Of a DNA stretch of 8,634 nucleotides, positions 6,480 to 8,634 are shown one piece after another. Position 1 is the stretch's first letter, and every line of letters begins with the position of its first letter. Position numbers and translations under genes: made by a program. The notes beneath the pieces were generated by a model. The model saw only the letters and a program-made list of their open reading frames with translations. It had not been told where the DNA came from and did no database searches. The stretch covers positions 1 to 8,634 of the forward strand of contig QIDN01000204.1 of assembly GCA_003229345.1 (NCBI GenBank), read 5' to 3'. The DNA comes from Nitrospirota bacterium. GTDB taxonomy: Bacteria > Nitrospinota > Nitrospinia > Nitrospinales > Nitrospinaceae.

Positions 6480-6674
6480 ATGCAATATTGGCTGAAAGTT
6501 GTATTTGTAGATAATAGTGAGTTGAAATTGGATGACACGGAAAAACATTTTATCAGCGACGATCTGGAAGTGTTGGAAGTCACCACTGCCAAGGAAGTAT
6601 TGATCGTGCCGGTGCGGCAAATTAAGTACATCGCGTGTGATTCGAAAATTTTCAAGCAAGGGGGCGGCTCTTAG
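6480..6674 (+). CDS. Small beta-rich protein (64 residues), function unknown
   Basis: I do not recognise this protein. It begins MQYWLKVVFVDNSELKL and alternates hydrophobic strands with polar turns (VVFV 7-10, LEVLEV 29-34, EVLIVPV 39-45, IKYIAC 48-53). This suggests a small beta-barrel or SH3-like fold, ending in a flexible KQGGGS tail. There is one cysteine (Cys53), no signal peptide and no membrane helix. AGGGAC immediately precedes the ATG, which supports the start only moderately. It lies 95 bp after the radical SAM gene on the same strand with no terminator between, so it may be the last gene of that operon; a shared terminator follows at 6689-6711. Small proteins near radical SAM genes can be modification substrates, but nothing in this sequence looks like a leader/core precursor. 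Confidence 0.65.
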   Translation: MQYWLKVVFVDNSELKLDDTEKHFISDDLEVLEVTTAKEVLIVPVRQIKYIACDSKIFKQGGGS

Positions 6675-6681
6675 GGAAGGC

Positions 6682-6711
6682 AAAAAAAAAGAGCGCCACA
6701 AGGGCGCTCTT
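6682..6711. terminator. Bidirectional terminator between convergent genes
   Basis: AAGAGCGCC (6689-6697) and GGCGCTCTT (6703-6711) form a 9-bp stem with a 5-nt loop (ACAAG). On the minus strand it is followed by nine T (complement of A-run 6682-6690), so it is a strong terminator for the gene at 6735-7133. On the plus strand the tail is only TTATTA, so it is weaker but usable for the upstream operon. Confidence 0.88.
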
Positions 6712-6734
6712 ATTAGATTGGACTTTGAAATACT

Positions 6735-7133
6735 TTATAGTTTGATGCGGGCTTTCTTCAGCCAGTCTTTATCATCAAAAGCCGAGTTGCAGTAGTCTTC
6801 AAACAACTGTTCTTTGTTGGAAAGCTTTTCGCCGTCAATAGGCTGGGTCTCTTCCTTATTGGCGAAGCCAAACTCCAGCACGGTTTTGGGCTTGGGAGGT
6901 TCGCCGTTGGGTTCCAGTTTGTAGATTTTTTCCGAAAAAGGTTTGGGATTCACATAATCATCCAACTCTTCCAGGCTCAGAAGAAGGTTGAAGACCGCAG
7001 ATTCTGTTATCAACCCGTTAGACCCCAGCTCCTTGAGGAGCTCTTTCACATCCTTGGATGAGGTGATTGAGTTCATAATGGCTGCGCTGAGTTTTTCGTA
7101 AATTTCGTCCTGGTAAGATTCGTCAGAATCCAT
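6735..7133 (-). CDS. Acidic protein of unknown function (132 residues)
   Basis: I do not recognise this protein. It is acidic at its N-terminus (MDSDESYQDEIYEKL), then predicted helical at about 8-60 (SAAIMNSITSSKDVKELLKE, then AVFNLLLSLEEL). A Pro-rich linker (PNGEPPKPK, 75-83) leads to a second small helical segment (KEQLFEDYCNSAFDDKDWLKKA). There is no signal peptide, membrane helix or catalytic motif; the single cysteine is Cys115. A cytoplasmic adaptor or regulatory protein would fit, but that is only an impression. The start is strongly supported by GGAGG six bases before the ATG (complement of 7140-7144) and a TATAAT further upstream. It converges on the radical SAM operon and diverges from hemB. 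Coding reality is likely because of the good ribosome binding site, promoter and strong terminator around it. Confidence 0.78.
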   Translation of the reverse strand: MDSDESYQDEIYEKLSAAIMNSITSSKDVKELLKELGSNGLITESAVFNLLLSLEELDDYVNPKPFSEKIYKLEPNGEPPKPKTVLEFGFANKEETQPIDGEKLSNKEQLFEDYCNSAFDDKDWLKKARIKL

Positions 7134-7167
7134 GTAATACCTCCGTTGCCACCTTCATAATAATAAT

Positions 7168-7173
7168 ATTATA
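7168..7173 (-). promoter_or_regulatory. -10 box for the acidic protein gene
   Basis: TATAAT is read on the minus strand (7173-7168), 34 bases from the ATG at 7133, placing the start of transcription near 7161 and leaving a 28-nt leader with the GGAGG site. No good -35 box lies at 16-18 bases, so an activator may be needed. Confidence 0.5.
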
Positions 7174-7249
7174 ACGCCATTTTTCTAAATAGATACACAG
7201 CAATATGCGTGCCATGTAAATATGGTTTCTAAAAATACTGCTTAACCTG

Positions 7250-7277
7250 TTGTATTTAAAAAACTTAGTTGTATAAT
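7250..7277 (+). promoter_or_regulatory. hemB: Candidate sigma70 promoter of hemB
   Basis: TTGTAT (7250-7255) and a perfect TATAAT (7272-7277) are spaced by 16 bases. Transcription would start near 7284, about 215 bases before the hemB ATG, an unusually long leader for a housekeeping gene. Confidence 0.55.
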
Positions 7278-7345
7278 AGGGACTGAAAAAAAATTTGATT
7301 AGAAGGGTCCACCGTCAATAATACAACTGCCCTTTGTCGCAAGTA

Positions 7346-8474
<1,129 letters not shown>

Positions 8475-8483
8475 ATTTTAACG

Positions 8484-8519
8484 CCCCCATTTACAGGATA
8501 TTTTTTTCAGAGGGGTTTT
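8484..8519 (+). terminator. Weak candidate terminator after hemB
   Basis: CCCC in 8484-8488 can pair with GGGG (8512-8515), followed by TTTT (8516-8519). The stem is only four or so pairs with a loop over 20 nt, so termination would be inefficient. Confidence 0.25.
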
Positions 8520-8524
8520 ATCTA

Positions 8525-8554
8525 TTGTTTAATAAGTCCCGCCGTGGATATAAT
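8525..8554 (+). promoter_or_regulatory. Candidate sigma70 promoter for the gene starting at 8588
   Basis: TTGTTT (8525-8530) is followed after 18 bases by a perfect TATAAT (8549-8554). Transcription would start near 8561, giving a short leader with AGAGGAG at 8573-8579. This suggests the next gene is independently expressed from hemB. Confidence 0.55.
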
Positions 8555-8587
8555 AAAAGAAAACTTTCCAACAGAGGAGTGTGGTAA

Positions 8588-8634
8588 ATGTCAATTTTGG
8601 CTCAGAATATGAAAATCATCCGGCGCGAGTTGAG
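8588..8634 (+). CDS. 5' end of a gene cut by the window edge, possibly an XRE-type regulator
   Basis: Only 15 codons are present (MSILAQNMKIIRREL), so the product cannot be named firmly. The start is well supported: AGAGGAG (8573-8579) lies eight bases before the ATG and a good promoter sits upstream. The sequence NMKIIRREL resembles the first helix of XRE/Cro-type helix-turn-helix proteins, where the form (N/R)(L/I)KxxRxEL is common just before the Ser-Gln of the first helix. That reading is weak at this length. It begins 113 bp after hemB on the same strand. Confidence 0.6.
   Translation, partial: MSILAQNMKIIRREL

Noticed and set aside
6480..6674. Reading the 64-residue protein as a radical SAM-modified peptide precursor
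   Set aside because: It looks like a folded beta-rich domain with no leader/core division, Cys-rich or repeated core; only its position suggests the idea.

Overview
The window looks like ordinary chromosome from a free-living Gram-negative bacterium of middling GC content. It has housekeeping genes on both strands, AGGAG-type ribosome binding sites, sigma70-like promoters and intrinsic terminators. The mix of a DUF1566 protein, DUF2062 protein, stand-alone biotin ligase, radical SAM gene and class-typical hemB would suit Nitrospinota or a deltaproteobacterium-like lineage. That placement is an impression from recalled protein style, not a measured result. There are no insertion sequences, phage genes, CRISPR arrays, tRNAs or rRNAs.

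Layout: (1) 55-753 (+) is a DUF1566/Lcl-C-type protein with Ala/Pro/Lys-rich tails. (2) 817-3598 (-) holds three genes read right to left: a stand-alone biotin-protein ligase, a membrane protein with a PH-like tail, and a DnaJ-type co-chaperone with only one CxxC pair. The first two are separated by a 207-bp spacer rich in CAGGG. (3) 3673-4497 (+), divergent from birA, holds a DUF2062 membrane protein and a 59-residue lipoprotein, closed by a very strong terminator at 4519-4562. (4) 4844-6674 (+) is a probable operon of a one-TPR protein, a radical SAM enzyme whose C-terminus resembles DUF512, and a 64-residue beta-rich protein. (5) 6735-7133 (-) is an unrecognised acidic protein that converges on the operon and shares a terminator with it. 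(6) 7134-7499 is a divergent regulatory region with a candidate structured leader in front of hemB. (7) 7500-8474 (+) is hemB (porphobilinogen synthase), followed at 8588 by the start of a gene cut by the window edge.

Functional links are loose. BirA serves biotin-dependent carboxylases, HemB supplies tetrapyrroles, and the J-protein serves an Hsp70 system, all encoded or used elsewhere. The tightest functional unit is the TPR/radical SAM pair, with an 8-bp gap. The most notable non-coding signal is an 18-pair long-range helix in the hemB leader. The most notable protein oddities are the hybrid metal site of HemB (Cys-Asp-Cys), the single zinc module of the J-protein, and the DUF512-like tail on the radical SAM enzyme. 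I found no clear evidence of a wholly new multi-gene system.
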